From NCBI RefSeq assembly GCF_016427555.1, contig NZ_JAELVS010000001.1, positions 248,001 through 312,000 of the forward strand: a stretch of DNA of 64,000 nucleotides, read 5' to 3'. The position numbers were made by a program, and so were the translations under genes. Positions 25,750-34,988 of this stretch are shown here, one piece after another. How positions within the stretch are numbered: the stretch's first letter is position 1; every line of letters begins with the position of its first letter. The notes below the pieces were generated by a model, which worked only from the letters and a program-made list of their open reading frames with translations, searched no databases and was not told where the DNA came from. This DNA is from Marinobacter litoralis. Its GTDB lineage: Bacteria; Pseudomonadota; Gammaproteobacteria; Pseudomonadales; Oleiphilaceae.

Positions 25750-27036
25750 ATGGCAACTATTATGATGCTCATCATGATCGGGCTGCTGCTTCTGGGCTTC
25801 CCGATGATGATTCCACTGATCACCGCTGCGGTGGTTGGTTTTGTAATGATGTTTGACGGCTTCGGCCAGATGGGCACCTTCATCCAGCAGATGATGGGCG
25901 GCATCCGGCCGGCGTCGTTGATTGCAGTACCTATGTTTATTCTGGCCGCCGACATCATGACTCGCGGCCAGTCCGCCGATAGGCTGATCAACATGGTCAT
26001 GGCGTTTATCGGCCACGTAAAAGGCGGCTTGGCGATCAGTACCGCCACCTCCTGCACCCTGTTCGGCGCGGTTTCCGGTTCCACTCAGGCAACCGTGGTA
26101 GCGGTGGGCTCGCCCCTTCGCCCCAAGATGCTGAAGGCCGGCTACTCCGACTCCTTCACTCTGGCTCTGATTGTTAACGCCAGTGACATCGCGTTTCTGA
26201 TTCCGCCCAGCATCGGGATGATTATCTACGGGGTTATCTCAGAAACCTCGATTGCCGAATTGTTCATTGCCGGTATTGGCCCGGGCTTGCTGATCCTGTT
26301 GATGTTTTCGCTGTACTGCCTGATTTACGCCTATAAAAACAACGTACCCACGGAAGAAAAGGCCAGCTGGAAACAGCGTGCTGTGTCCGTTCGGGATGCG
26401 TCTTGGCCGCTGATGTTCCCGGTCATCATTGTCGGCGGTATTTACGGCGGTATTTTCAGCCCCACCGAAGCGGCGGCCGTGTGCGTGCTTTATGCGTTCC
26501 TGCTGGAATTCGTGATTTTCCGCTCACTCAAGCTGACCGATGTCTACCGAATTGCCAAGTCTACCGGACTGATCACTGCCGTGGTCTTCATTCTGGTGGC
26601 TGTGGGTAACGGTTTCTCCTGGATCATCTCCTTTGCCCAGATTCCACAAGCCATTCTCGAATCCGTTGGTGTTAATGAGGCTGGCCCGGTTGGGGTTCTG
26701 ATCGCTATCTGTATCGCGTTCTTCATCGCCTGTATGTTTGTGGACCCCATCGTGGTGATCCTTGTGCTTACCCCGATTTTTGCGCCCGCAATCCAGTCTA
26801 CCGGCCTTGACCCGGTATTGGTGGGTGTTCTGATCACCTTGCAGGTGGCTATTGGCTCTGCCACTCCGCCATTCGGTTGCGACATATTCACCGCCATTGC
26901 GATCTTCAAACGGCCGTATCTGGAAGTTATCCGTGGCACGCCACCGTTTATTTTCATGCTGGTGGCAGCCGCCGGCCTGATCATCGCCTTCCCGCAAATT
27001 GCGTTGTTCCTGAGGGATCTGGCTTACCCGCAGTAA
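25750..27036 (+). CDS. teaC: TRAP transporter large membrane subunit, TeaC-like (DctM)
   Basis: A 428-residue DctM subunit with 11-12 transmembrane helices. Diagnostic segments include GFPMMIPLITAA, GHVKGGLAISTATSCTLFGA with GSTQATVVAVG, NASDIAFLIPPSIGMIIYG, GIFSPTEAAAVCVLYAF and ATPPFGCDIF. It is the transport-active, sodium-coupled subunit. GAGGAT lies upstream of the ATG, 38 bp after teaB. Confidence 0.92.
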   Translation: MATIMMLIMIGLLLLGFPMMIPLITAAVVGFVMMFDGFGQMGTFIQQMMGGIRPASLIAVPMFILAADIMTRGQSADRLINMVMAFIGHVKGGLAISTATSCTLFGAVSGSTQATVVAVGSPLRPKMLKAGYSDSFTLALIVNASDIAFLIPPSIGMIIYGVISETSIAELFIAGIGPGLLILLMFSLYCLIYAYKNNVPTEEKASWKQRAVSVRDASWPLMFPVIIVGGIYGGIFSPTEAAAVCVLYAFLLEFVIFRSLKLTDVYRIAKSTGLITAVVFILVAVGNGFSWIISFAQIPQAILESVGVNEAGPVGVLIAICIAFFIACMFVDPIVVILVLTPIFAPAIQSTGLDPVLVGVLITLQVAIGSATPPFGCDIFTAIAIFKRPYLEVIRGTPPFIFMLVAAAGLIIAFPQIALFLRDLAYPQ

Positions 27037-27068
27037 GCCGGATACCCGGCCAATGACAGGAGACTGCT

Positions 27069-27512
27069 ATGTTTAATCGAATTCTGGCGGCCGTGGATGG
27101 TTCCAAGACATCGCTTCGGGCATTGGACAAGGCGATCGAGCTGCAACGGCTGTTGCCAGAGGTTGAGATTTTCATCATCTGTGTTTACAAGCACCACAGC
27201 TTGTTTGAGGCTTCCTTATCCATCGGGCGGCCCGACGATATGGACATCCCGGATAAGGTATTGTCGGAGTACGCGAAAGAAGTGGTTAACCATGCGAAGG
27301 AGTTTGCGAAAGAGCACGGCGCCACGAAAGTGCGCGGTTTCGTGAAAGCGGGCAGACCTTCCAAGGTGATCGTGAAGTTCGCCAAGGAAAAAGAGGCCGA
27401 TCTCATTGTAGTCGGCACCAAAGGCACGAACAGCGACAAAGACGGCATGTTCTTGGGCAGTGTTTCTCATCGGGTGGCTTCCCAGGCCAAATGCCCTGTG
27501 CTGGTTGTGTGA
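27069..27512 (+). CDS. teaD: Universal stress protein, TeaD-like
   Basis: A 147-residue UspA-domain protein with the ATP-binding pattern in the C-terminal half: VVGTKGTNSDKDGMFLGSVSHRV (G-2x-G-9x-G-S type). It follows teaC by 32 bp with AGGAG before the ATG. In Halomonas elongata the fourth gene teaD encodes an ATP-binding Usp that dampens TeaABC transport; the same arrangement suggests the same role here. Confidence 0.82.
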   Translation: MFNRILAAVDGSKTSLRALDKAIELQRLLPEVEIFIICVYKHHSLFEASLSIGRPDDMDIPDKVLSEYAKEVVNHAKEFAKEHGATKVRGFVKAGRPSKVIVKFAKEKEADLIVVGTKGTNSDKDGMFLGSVSHRVASQAKCPVLVV

Positions 27513-27537
27513 CGGTTTTCTCGCCGCTCTGAACACC

Positions 27538-27564
27538 CCCGGCAGCAGATTTTTCGCTGCCGGG
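27538..27564 (+). terminator. Hairpin after teaD
   Basis: CCCGGCAGC (27538-27546) pairs with GCTGCCGGG (27556-27564) around a T-rich 9-nt loop. No T tract follows, but its place after the last gene of the tea operon fits a terminator. Confidence 0.4.
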
Positions 27565-27660
27565 ATATCACGGATATCCGCAAGCTGCGTGAAATTTCAC
27601 CGTGCTAAACTGCCGCGCCTCTAGGTTAACTTTCATTCACAAATCACAAGGCGCTTGTCG

Positions 27661-29073
27661 ATGACCGCAATTGTCGATTTTCTCAACTCTATTATTTGGG
27701 GCTACGTCCTCGTTTACGGTTTGCTAGCCGTAGGCATTTTCTTCACCATTCGCCTCGGCTTTCTTCAGTTCCGCCATTTCGGAGAAATGATACGCGCTAT
27801 CCGCGGCTCCCGTGAGAGCGACGTTCACGGGATCTCCCCCTTTCAGGCTTTATGCACCAGCCTTGCTTCCCGCGTAGGTACCGGTAACCTGGCTGGTGTG
27901 GCGGTCGCTCTTTATCTGGGCGGCGCAGGCGCCATCTTCTGGATGTGGATGGTGGCTTTGGTGGGCATGGCCACCGGCTATGCCGAAAGCACATTGGCCC
28001 AGCTTTACAAAGTTCGTGACGGCAAGGGGCAATATCGCGGCGGCCCGGCGGTCTACATTGCGAAGGGCCTGAAAGCGCCTTGGGCGGCGGCCATTTTCGC
28101 CGTTTGCCTGATCATTTCCTTCGGCTTGGTCTTCAACGCCGTACAAGCAAACTCCATTGCAGATGCCATGCAAGGTGCCTTCGGCGCGCCCAAACTCGGC
28201 GTGGGCGTAGTGATTGCCGCCTGTGCGGGTGTGGTGATTTTTGGTGGCCTTCGCAAAATCGTACGTTTCGCTGAATTCGTGGTGCCGTTTATGGCCGGTG
28301 CCTATGTGCTGTTGGCACTGGGGGTCATGGTGATGAACATCACGGAGGTGCCGGGCATTCTGGCGCTGATCGTAAAAAGTGCGTTTGGCCTGGAAGAAGC
28401 AGCCGGTGGTGCGGTTGGCTCCGTCACCGCGGCCATGCTGAACGGCATCAAGCGCGGCCTGTTCTCCAACGAAGCGGGCATGGGCTCGGCGCCGAACATT
28501 GCTGCAACGGCAACGCCTGCGCCGCACCACCCGTCTTCTCAGGGTTTGGTACAGGCTTTCGGCGTATTCGTTGACACCATCGTTGTGTGTACCGCCACGG
28601 CAATCATGATTTTGTTAGCGGGCGTTCTGGAGCCAGGTTCCGGCGTAACCGGCACCCAGCTAACCCAGCAGGCTATGGAAGTTCACCTTGGCGAGTTCGG
28701 CAGCTACTTCATTGCCGTGGCCATTCTGTTCTTTGCCTTTACTTCCATCGTTGCCAACTACACCTACGCAGAAAACGCGCTGGTGTACCTGAAAGGCGGC
28801 AACACCCTGGGCCTGACTATTCTGCGTCTGGCTGCCTTGGGCATGGTGATTTGGGGCGGCTACGAGGCCGTCGTCACGGTATTCAATGCCGCGGATGCGT
28901 CCATGGGGCTGATGGCAGTGATCAACCTGATTGCCATTGTGCTCTTGTCGGGTACTGTGATTAAGCTGACCAAAGACTATCTGGCGCAGCGCAAGGAAGG
29001 TGTAGTACCGCAGTTCAAATCCGCAGATTACCCGGAGCTGGACGAGAAGATCGACAGCAGCATCTGGCGTTAA
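27661..29073 (+). CDS. Alanine/glycine:cation symporter (AGCS family)
   Basis: About 470 residues from ATG at 27661, which has AAGG nine bases upstream; the TTG six bases earlier is too close. About 11 transmembrane helices. The AGCS signature region reads RVGTGNLAGVAVALYLGG and FWMWMVALVGMATGYAES, with SNEAGMGSAPNIAATA further on. The family couples sodium or proton entry to uptake of alanine or glycine. It stands alone between teaD and a convergent ABC system. Confidence 0.92.
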   Translation: MTAIVDFLNSIIWGYVLVYGLLAVGIFFTIRLGFLQFRHFGEMIRAIRGSRESDVHGISPFQALCTSLASRVGTGNLAGVAVALYLGGAGAIFWMWMVALVGMATGYAESTLAQLYKVRDGKGQYRGGPAVYIAKGLKAPWAAAIFAVCLIISFGLVFNAVQANSIADAMQGAFGAPKLGVGVVIAACAGVVIFGGLRKIVRFAEFVVPFMAGAYVLLALGVMVMNITEVPGILALIVKSAFGLEEAAGGAVGSVTAAMLNGIKRGLFSNEAGMGSAPNIAATATPAPHHPSSQGLVQAFGVFVDTIVVCTATAIMILLAGVLEPGSGVTGTQLTQQAMEVHLGEFGSYFIAVAILFFAFTSIVANYTYAENALVYLKGGNTLGLTILRLAALGMVIWGGYEAVVTVFNAADASMGLMAVINLIAIVLLSGTVIKLTKDYLAQRKEGVVPQFKSADYPELDEKIDSSIWR

Positions 29074-29081
29074 TGTGGAAA

Positions 29082-29120
29082 GCCCTGCAGCTATCCGGTG
29101 ATGGCTGCGGGGCAATTCTT
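29082..29120 (+). terminator. Terminator after the AGCS symporter gene
   Basis: GCCCTGCAGC (29082-29091) pairs with GCTGCGGGGC (29104-29113), with one G-U pair, and is followed by AATTCTTTTC. Confidence 0.55.
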
Positions 29121-29133
29121 TTCATTCCTCGAA

Positions 29134-29991
29134 CTATTGCTTCTCCCGGTTTTGCCGCAAAGTCAGCATTGCTAACAAGCCAGATACAACCATAAGAAAC
29201 AACGCCACCGCATTCAGCACCGGCGTAGACCCCTCTCGTAACCGATTGAACAAGGCTACCGTCAACGGTGTATCACTGCCTGTCAGCATGACCGTGGTAT
29301 TGAAATTCTCGAACGACATCAGAAACGCCATGGCAGCCGCTCCGAATATCGAGGGCAACAACCAAGGTAAGGTGACGGTGAACCAGGCAACCAAAGGTGT
29401 TGCACCCAAGTTCAACGCGGCTTCTTCCAGTTGCGGATCAAATTTTCTCAGCCTTGCACCGATCACCAGTGTGGCCAAGGTCGTGATAAAGGTTACTTGC
29501 CCCATCACCACCAGCGTCATGCCCGGCCGAAAGATATCCAGTTCGATTCCCCATAGCCGGGACACTTCGTTTGCGGTGCCGCTGTAGAACACCAGAATCG
29601 AAACCCCCAATATCACGCCGGGAATCACCAGTGGCAACAGCATCAACAAATACAGGATTTCCTTGCCTCGAAACTGCAGTCGCTCAAACAACACAGCATT
29701 CACACAACCTAATGCCACACTGCCCACTGTGACCCAGAAAGCGATTTTTGTACTGACCCAAAGCGCGCCCAGCAGGCCATCATCGTGGAACAGGCCCGTT
29801 CGCCTTTCGCTGCCATCAGCCAAATACCAATCCAGTGTAAACCCTTGCCAAGGCAATGAAGGAAACGAGGAATCGTTGAACGCAAAAGCAGCCGTGACGA
29901 GCAAAGGCAACGCCAAATACACGAAAAAAGCCACCAGATAGGCCAGATACAGGCCATCAAACAGTCGGGAACGGGGTACTGATCGAATCAT
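29134..29991 (-). CDS. ABC transporter permease, PotC type (system 1)
   Basis: A 285-residue inner-membrane permease with six predicted transmembrane helices and the EAA loop EEAALNLGATPLVAWFTVTL that docks on the ATPase. It is the last gene of a binding protein-ATPase-permease-permease operon on the minus strand. The family imports polyamines or related cationic amines, but substrate range in PotC-like sequences is wide. The start lies 4 bp after the preceding permease stop. Confidence 0.87.
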   Translation of the reverse strand: MIRSVPRSRLFDGLYLAYLVAFFVYLALPLLVTAAFAFNDSSFPSLPWQGFTLDWYLADGSERRTGLFHDDGLLGALWVSTKIAFWVTVGSVALGCVNAVLFERLQFRGKEILYLLMLLPLVIPGVILGVSILVFYSGTANEVSRLWGIELDIFRPGMTLVVMGQVTFITTLATLVIGARLRKFDPQLEEAALNLGATPLVAWFTVTLPWLLPSIFGAAAMAFLMSFENFNTTVMLTGSDTPLTVALFNRLREGSTPVLNAVALFLMVVSGLLAMLTLRQNREKQ

Positions 29992-29995
29992 ACCG

Positions 29996-30856
29996 TTACC
30001 CCATAACCTTGCGCAGAGATTGGCCTGACAGTCTCAGCCCCAGCCACACCATCACCGATGACAACACCAGCAGCAGAACGCCCAACGCGGCTCCTTGCTC
30101 CCAATTGAAACGGGTAATGAACTGGGTAAAAATCTGTTCGGTGAACCAGGCACTGTCTTTACCACCCATCAAAACCGGGGTCAGGTAGCTGCCGAGAGTT
30201 AACATGAATACCACAATGCATCCGGAAACTATTCCGGGCATAGCCCAGGGCACCACAACTTCCCGAAGCACCGTGGCGTGGCCACCGCCTAGATCATAGC
30301 CAGCTTCCACCAGATTCTCGTCCATACCATCCAAGGTGGTCACCAGAGGTACCACCATGAACAGCAAGCCGTTGTAGACGAGCCCGATAATGACCGCGAC
30401 ATCGTTATAGAGCATTTCTACCGGGCCATCAGCCCAACCCAATGCCTGCAGCCAAGAGCTGAACAACCCGCTTTCACGCAGCAGAATCATCCAGCCGTAA
30501 GTACGTACTAACTCACTGGCCCAAAACGGGATCAGGCAAGCCAGAAACAGAACGCCCTTGCTGCGCCCGCGGGCCATTTTGGCGATGTACCAAGCGATGG
30601 GAAATGCCACCAGCAGCGTTAGAAACGTGGTAAACAGTGACATCACGCCAGTGCGAACGAAGGTACGCCAGTAATAGGATTCCGTGAAAAAATTCTGGTA
30701 CTGCTCCAACCCCCACGCCAGCGTATCCCAGCTTTCGCGCACCTGAAACGACACGCGAAGCATCTGTATGTGCGGCACCAATACCAACAGCACAATCCAC
30801 AACAGGAACGGGGTGAGCAGCAACCAAAGGGAGAGCCGACTCGCTGACGATTTCAT
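29996..30856 (-). CDS. ABC transporter permease, PotB type (system 1)
   Basis: A 286-residue permease with six transmembrane helices, the characteristic PFWASELVRTYGWMILL segment and the EAA loop VEAGYDLGGGHATVLREVV. Its ATG overlaps the stop of the ATPase gene (ATGA), indicating coupled translation. It would pair with the PotC-type permease to form the heterodimeric channel. Confidence 0.88.
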   Translation of the reverse strand: MKSSASRLSLWLLLTPFLLWIVLLVLVPHIQMLRVSFQVRESWDTLAWGLEQYQNFFTESYYWRTFVRTGVMSLFTTFLTLLVAFPIAWYIAKMARGRSKGVLFLACLIPFWASELVRTYGWMILLRESGLFSSWLQALGWADGPVEMLYNDVAVIIGLVYNGLLFMVVPLVTTLDGMDENLVEAGYDLGGGHATVLREVVVPWAMPGIVSGCIVVFMLTLGSYLTPVLMGGKDSAWFTEQIFTQFITRFNWEQGAALGVLLLVLSSVMVWLGLRLSGQSLRKVMG

Positions 30857-31953
30857 GACCGATCAGCCTCGAACACCCGAGCGAGCTCAGGATCCCACGC
30901 AAGCTTGATTGTGCTGTCTGCGGCCAACTCTGGCGCGGTGCCGTCTTGAGGCAAACGGGCGTATATCGGGCTACCGTTGCTTTCGACCTCAACCCGACTG
31001 TTCGCACCGTCGAACAGCGTTGTTTTTACGCTGGCCTGCATCACCGAATAATCGTTATGGGACCCGGAATCAGCAAACACCAGAGATTCAGGACGAATAT
31101 ACAACTCCGCTCGTGCACCCGGTCGCAATTCAGTCGAAGCCATTCGGCCACGCACTAACTCGCCGCTATCCAGTCGAATTTGTGCCAAATGGTCTGTCAG
31201 AGAGACGATTTCTCCGCCCAAACGGTTGTTGTCCCCCACAAAACCGGCAACAAACGGGGTCGCCGGTTCCCGGTACAACTCCTCCGGTGGCGCGACCTGA
31301 TCAAAACGGCCGTCTTTCATCACCGCCACCTGGTCAGACATCACCATGGCTTCTGACTGATCGTGAGTGATGTACACAAAAGTTGTGCCGAACTGTTTCT
31401 GCAGGTGCTTAAGCTCTACCTTCATCTGCTCTCGCAGCTTAAGGTCAAGCGCACCGAGCGGTTCGTCCAGCAACAACAGGGTAGGCTTCAGCACCAAGCA
31501 ACGGGCAAGAGCCACCCGTTGGCGCTGGCCACCGGATAATTCCATCGGATTTCGGTTTTCAAGCCCGGGCAGCCCGACCTGTTCCAGCACCTCTGTGGTC
31601 AGCTTCCGACGCTCCGCCGCAGGTACTTTCCGGCGTTTCAGGCCATAACCGATGTTGTCGCCCACCGACATAGTGGGGAACAAAGCCAGATGCTGAAACA
31701 CCATGTTAACCGGCCGGTGATTGGGCGGCACATCGTTCATCCGTTCGCCACGGATATAGATATCTCCCTTGTTGGGCTTATCAAAGCCAGCCAGCAGGCG
31801 CAGCAACGTGGTCTTGCCGCAACCAGAAGGGCCAAGAATGGAGAAGAACGTGCCCGCAGGCACGTCCAGTGAAATATCATTGACGGCAGCATGGTCGCCA
31901 AAGCGCCGCACCAGCCCGTTACAGGAAAGGTCAGATTGTGTCGCCATGGACAT
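30853..31953 (-). CDS. ABC transporter ATP-binding protein, PotA type (system 1)
   Basis: About 366 residues from the ATG at 31953, which overlaps the binding-protein stop as TGATG; upstream in-frame starts lie inside the preceding gene. Walker A is [11 protein letters not shown], signature LSGGQRQRVALAR, Walker B LLLLDEPLGALD and switch His in THDQSEAM. The C-terminal third is a TOBE domain (RPESLVFAD). It energises import through the two permeases encoded downstream. Confidence 0.9.
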   Translation of the reverse strand: MSMATQSDLSCNGLVRRFGDHAAVNDISLDVPAGTFFSILGPSGCGKTTLLRLLAGFDKPNKGDIYIRGERMNDVPPNHRPVNMVFQHLALFPTMSVGDNIGYGLKRRKVPAAERRKLTTEVLEQVGLPGLENRNPMELSGGQRQRVALARCLVLKPTLLLLDEPLGALDLKLREQMKVELKHLQKQFGTTFVYITHDQSEAMVMSDQVAVMKDGRFDQVAPPEELYREPATPFVAGFVGDNNRLGGEIVSLTDHLAQIRLDSGELVRGRMASTELRPGARAELYIRPESLVFADSGSHNDYSVMQASVKTTLFDGANSRVEVESNGSPIYARLPQDGTAPELAADSTIKLAWDPELARVFEADRS

Positions 31954-33035
31954 CAGTTCGCCGCTTGCACACGATCCAGTACCTGCCCTTCGGTAGCTTC
32001 CAGCCCTGGCGGCACAGGCGGGTACCACTTGATGTTGGTGATGGCTTTTTCGTCAAAACTCGCACGATAGGCATCACGCAGATCCGCTTTCACGAACTCG
32101 TCTGCGCCTTTAGATGCGGTGAAGTTGCCGGACGCATTGGTAATTTTCGCCGCGATTTCTGGCTGCATCACGAAATTGATCCACTTATAGGCGGCGTCTT
32201 CATTTTCGCTGCGGCGCGGGATCGCAAAGGTATCAATCCAGCCCAAAGCACCCGACTCCGGCGCAATAAACTGAATCTCCGGGTTCTCGGCATTCAGTTT
32301 CCAGCCCCCGGCATCCCAGGCCATAGCAGCAATAACTTCTTCCGTGCGCAGCAACGACAACAACTGATCACCGCCGGTCCAGTAAGTCTTCACGTTGGCT
32401 TTGCAATCGATCAGCTTGTCTTCAACCTTTGCCATAATCGACGCGTATTCGTCACGGTCGTTGTACGCCGAAAACGGGTCCATTCCCATGGCAAAGGCAA
32501 AGCCCATCAGGGTTGGGCGCTTCAGGCGGTAACTCACTTTGCCGGCAACCGCCGGATCACACAGGTCGGTGTAATCCTTGACGGTGCCGGCCACAGAGCG
32601 GTGTACGATCAAGCCACTGGTCCCCCAGACAGAAGGTACGCCGTAAGATTTGCCATTTAACGCAGTGGCTTCCTGAGTGGCCTTGACCATAGACGGCTGC
32701 AGCTGATCGGTGTTGATCCGGCTGTAATCGATGGGTTTGTATACATTGAACTGACGCTGGACACCAACAATCCGGTCCTGGCTAGGCTGAGCCAGATCAA
32801 AACCGGCCCCGCCGGTGGCTCGAAGTTTGGAAATCATGTCTTCGTTATTCGACAAGGTAATCTTTACATCGATGCCGGTTTCTTCTTCAAACTGCGCCAC
32901 CACCTCGTCCGGCGCGTAGCCACCCCACGTGATGAGCCGGAGCTCTTCCGCCAACAATGGGCTGGATGCCGATGCGGCCAACAGAGAGGTACACAGCAGT
33001 GCCGCGTTCCGTGTGTTGCTTGCGTTCATGATCAT
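31953..33035 (-). CDS. Periplasmic polyamine-type binding protein (PotD/PotF family, system 1)
   Basis: A 360-residue protein with a Sec signal peptide (cleavage near SSPLLA-EE), lacking a lipobox. The mature start LRLITWGGYAPDEVVAQFEE is typical of PotD/PotF-like receptors. Later landmarks are VPSVWGTSGLIVHR and AMAWDAGGWKLNAENP. Two ATGs six bases apart share the AGAGGAAGGG ribosome site. It heads the operon, ahead of the ATPase and permeases. Polyamines, opines or other amines are possible ligands. Confidence 0.85.
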   Translation of the reverse strand: MIMNASNTRNAALLCTSLLAASASSPLLAEELRLITWGGYAPDEVVAQFEEETGIDVKITLSNNEDMISKLRATGGAGFDLAQPSQDRIVGVQRQFNVYKPIDYSRINTDQLQPSMVKATQEATALNGKSYGVPSVWGTSGLIVHRSVAGTVKDYTDLCDPAVAGKVSYRLKRPTLMGFAFAMGMDPFSAYNDRDEYASIMAKVEDKLIDCKANVKTYWTGGDQLLSLLRTEEVIAAMAWDAGGWKLNAENPEIQFIAPESGALGWIDTFAIPRRSENEDAAYKWINFVMQPEIAAKITNASGNFTASKGADEFVKADLRDAYRASFDEKAITNIKWYPPVPPGLEATEGQVLDRVQAAN

Positions 33036-33130
33036 CCCTTCCTCTGAGTTAGGTAGCGAAGCACGTCGCTAACTTCTTGTTATCAGGAAGTTATAGACCA
33101 TATATTGCCGTTATGTGAAAACCGCCCACG

Positions 33131-33155
33131 AAAAAGGGAGGCCGCAGCCTCCCTT
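33131..33155 (-). terminator. Terminator of PotABCD-type system 2
   Basis: AAGGGAGGC (33134-33142), loop CGCA, GCCTCCCTT (33147-33155). On the minus strand a run of T (A at 33131-33135) follows. It separates system 2 from system 1. Confidence 0.82.
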
Positions 33156-33180
33156 CTTCAATTCAATGCGCTAAAACGCC

Positions 33181-34221
33181 TTAAAGGCCAGACTTCAGCT
33201 TTTCCCAGTACTTTGCATAAACCTGCAACGCTTCGTCGCCGATATCGGTCTGGAATTCAGCGTTGATCATGTCTTCAGCGGTCGGATAGCTCGCGCGATC
33301 ATTGGCGACCGATTCATCCAGCAACTCACGGGCGGCAAGGTTGGGCGTAGCATAACCAATGTCTTCGCTGATCAGAGCGGAGATTTCCGGCGTCAGCACA
33401 AAGCTGATGAATTTGTGCGCGGCTTCCGGGTTCTTGGCGTTCTTGGGAATCACAAAACTGTCCAACCAGGCGATAATGCCCTCTTGCGGGTACACGTACT
33501 CCAGCGTCGGCAGAGCGTCACGGCCCATGACGGCTTCGCCGTTCCAGATCATGCCAATGTCGGTTTCGCCTTCCAGGAACGGCATGCGCGGGGCATCCGA
33601 ATTAAACGTACGAACCGACGGCATCAGCTCGGCCAGCTTTTCATACGCTTCTTCAATTTGCTCAGGATCCGTGCTATTGCCGGGATAGCCCAGCACGCGC
33701 AAAGCAACGTGGAAAACTTCACGCATATCGTTGGTCAGCACGATGCGACCTTCGAAGCGCTCGTCCCACAGGTCAGCCCAGGCGGTCACTTCGCCTTCAA
33801 CGTCTGCGGTATCTACGCCAAGGCCGGTGGTGCCCCACAGGAACGGCACGCTGTATTCGTTGTCCGGATCGATATCCAGATTGACCAATTCAGGGGAGAG
33901 ATTATCAAAACCCTCGATCTTGCTGCGATCGATGGGCATCAGAAGGTCTTCCTGGCGCATTTTGCTGACGTAGTAAGTCGAAGGCACAGCCAGGTCATAG
34001 GCAGCGCTGTCGTCGAGCAGTTTCAACCGCGCATACATGGCTTCGTTGCTGTCGTAGGTGGTGTAAACCACCTGGATGCCGGTTTCGTCGGTGAAACGAT
34101 CCAGCACCTCCTGCGGCATGTACTCCGACCAGTTGTACAGGTTCAACACTTGAGTTTCTTCAGAGCTGCTGCAGCCGGTCAAACCAACCGCCAGCATCGT
34201 GGCCAGTGCCAGTTTCTTCAT
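33181..34221 (-). CDS. potD: Spermidine/putrescine-binding lipoprotein PotD-like (system 2)
   Basis: A 346-residue lipoprotein: signal MKKLALATMLAVGLTGC with a lipobox cysteine at 17. The mature part has VLNLYNWSEYMPQEVLDRF, the N-terminal PotD hallmark, then YDLAVPSTYYVSKMRQEDLL, PFLWGTTGLGV and IAWLDSFVIPKNAKNPEAAH, all close to E. coli PotD. The Trp and acidic residues of these segments line the polyamine site in PotD. Its ATG overlaps the PotC stop (ATGA). Being closest to PotD proper, system 2 is the likelier spermidine/putrescine importer of the two. Confidence 0.9.
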   Translation of the reverse strand: MKKLALATMLAVGLTGCSSSEETQVLNLYNWSEYMPQEVLDRFTDETGIQVVYTTYDSNEAMYARLKLLDDSAAYDLAVPSTYYVSKMRQEDLLMPIDRSKIEGFDNLSPELVNLDIDPDNEYSVPFLWGTTGLGVDTADVEGEVTAWADLWDERFEGRIVLTNDMREVFHVALRVLGYPGNSTDPEQIEEAYEKLAELMPSVRTFNSDAPRMPFLEGETDIGMIWNGEAVMGRDALPTLEYVYPQEGIIAWLDSFVIPKNAKNPEAAHKFISFVLTPEISALISEDIGYATPNLAARELLDESVANDRASYPTAEDMINAEFQTDIGDEALQVYAKYWEKLKSGL

Positions 34222-34988
34222 CGTTTACTCCTTAACAGGATCCATTGGGATAACATCAGCATCACCAGTGAAAACACCAGCAACAGGGTACCTAGGGCAT
34301 TTACTTCCGGTTTCAGACCCACTCGCACCATAGAGTAGATGCGCAACGGCAAAATTTCATAACTGGGGCCACTGACAAAGGTGCTGACCACCACATCGTC
34401 CAGCGAGAGCGTAAAACCAAGCAGCCACCCCGCCAGCAGCGCCGGCATGATCACCGGAATCAACACGGTGCGGGTCATGGTGAAGTCACTGGCGCCTAGG
34501 TCCCGCGCCGCCTCGGGCAGGCGCTCGTCGAACCCACTCAGGCGAGCCATCACGGTAATGACCACAAAGGGCAGGCAGAAGGTCACGTGCGCCAGCAGCA
34601 AGGACACGTAACCCAGCTGCAGCCCGACCATCAGGAACAACCCCAGCAGCGAGATCGCCAGTACAATTTCCGGCGACATCATCACGATGAACAGCATGCC
34701 GTTCAGCACTTGTTTGCCGCGAAAACGGTATCGGTGCAAAGCCAGTGCTGTCAGCGCGCCAATAAGTGTTGATACTGTCGCCGCTGAAAGCGCCAGCCAG
34801 AGCGAGTTCCACATGGCCTGAACCATGGCCCGGTTGTTGAACAGCGCTTCATACCAACGCAGACTGAGCCCGCCCCATTCGTAGCCGGTACGGGAATCGT
34901 TGAACGAAAACACCACCAGCACGGCAATGGGCACGTACAGCAGCAGATACACGAGGGTCAGGTAGGTCCGGGGCAACCAGCGGCTCAT
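34218..34988 (-). CDS. potC: Spermidine/putrescine ABC permease PotC-like (system 2)
   Basis: A 256-residue permease with six transmembrane helices, opening YLTLVYLLLYVPIAVLVVFS and NDSRTGYEWGGLSLRWYEALF, and EAA loop PEAARDLGASDFTMTRTVL. Length and sequence fit PotC (264 aa in E. coli). It overlaps both neighbours by ATGA junctions, so the operon is tightly coupled. Confidence 0.9.
   Translation of the reverse strand: MSRWLPRTYLTLVYLLLYVPIAVLVVFSFNDSRTGYEWGGLSLRWYEALFNNRAMVQAMWNSLWLALSAATVSTLIGALTALALHRYRFRGKQVLNGMLFIVMMSPEIVLAISLLGLFLMVGLQLGYVSLLLAHVTFCLPFVVITVMARLSGFDERLPEAARDLGASDFTMTRTVLIPVIMPALLAGWLLGFTLSLDDVVVSTFVSGPSYEILPLRIYSMVRVGLKPEVNALGTLLLVFSLVMLMLSQWILLRSKR

Noticed and set aside
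27850..28530. 226-codon open frame on the minus strand opposite the AGCS symporter
   Set aside because: Antisense shadow with His- and Arg-rich composition, covered by a multi-pass symporter gene.
31938..32660. 240-codon open frame on the plus strand opposite the system 1 binding protein
   Set aside because: Antisense to a gene with signal peptide and PotD/PotF motifs; no homology recognised.
33415..34338. 307-codon open frame on the plus strand opposite potD
   Set aside because: A GC-rich antisense shadow of a lipoprotein gene with clear family motifs; composition is His/Gln/Arg-rich and unlike a real protein.
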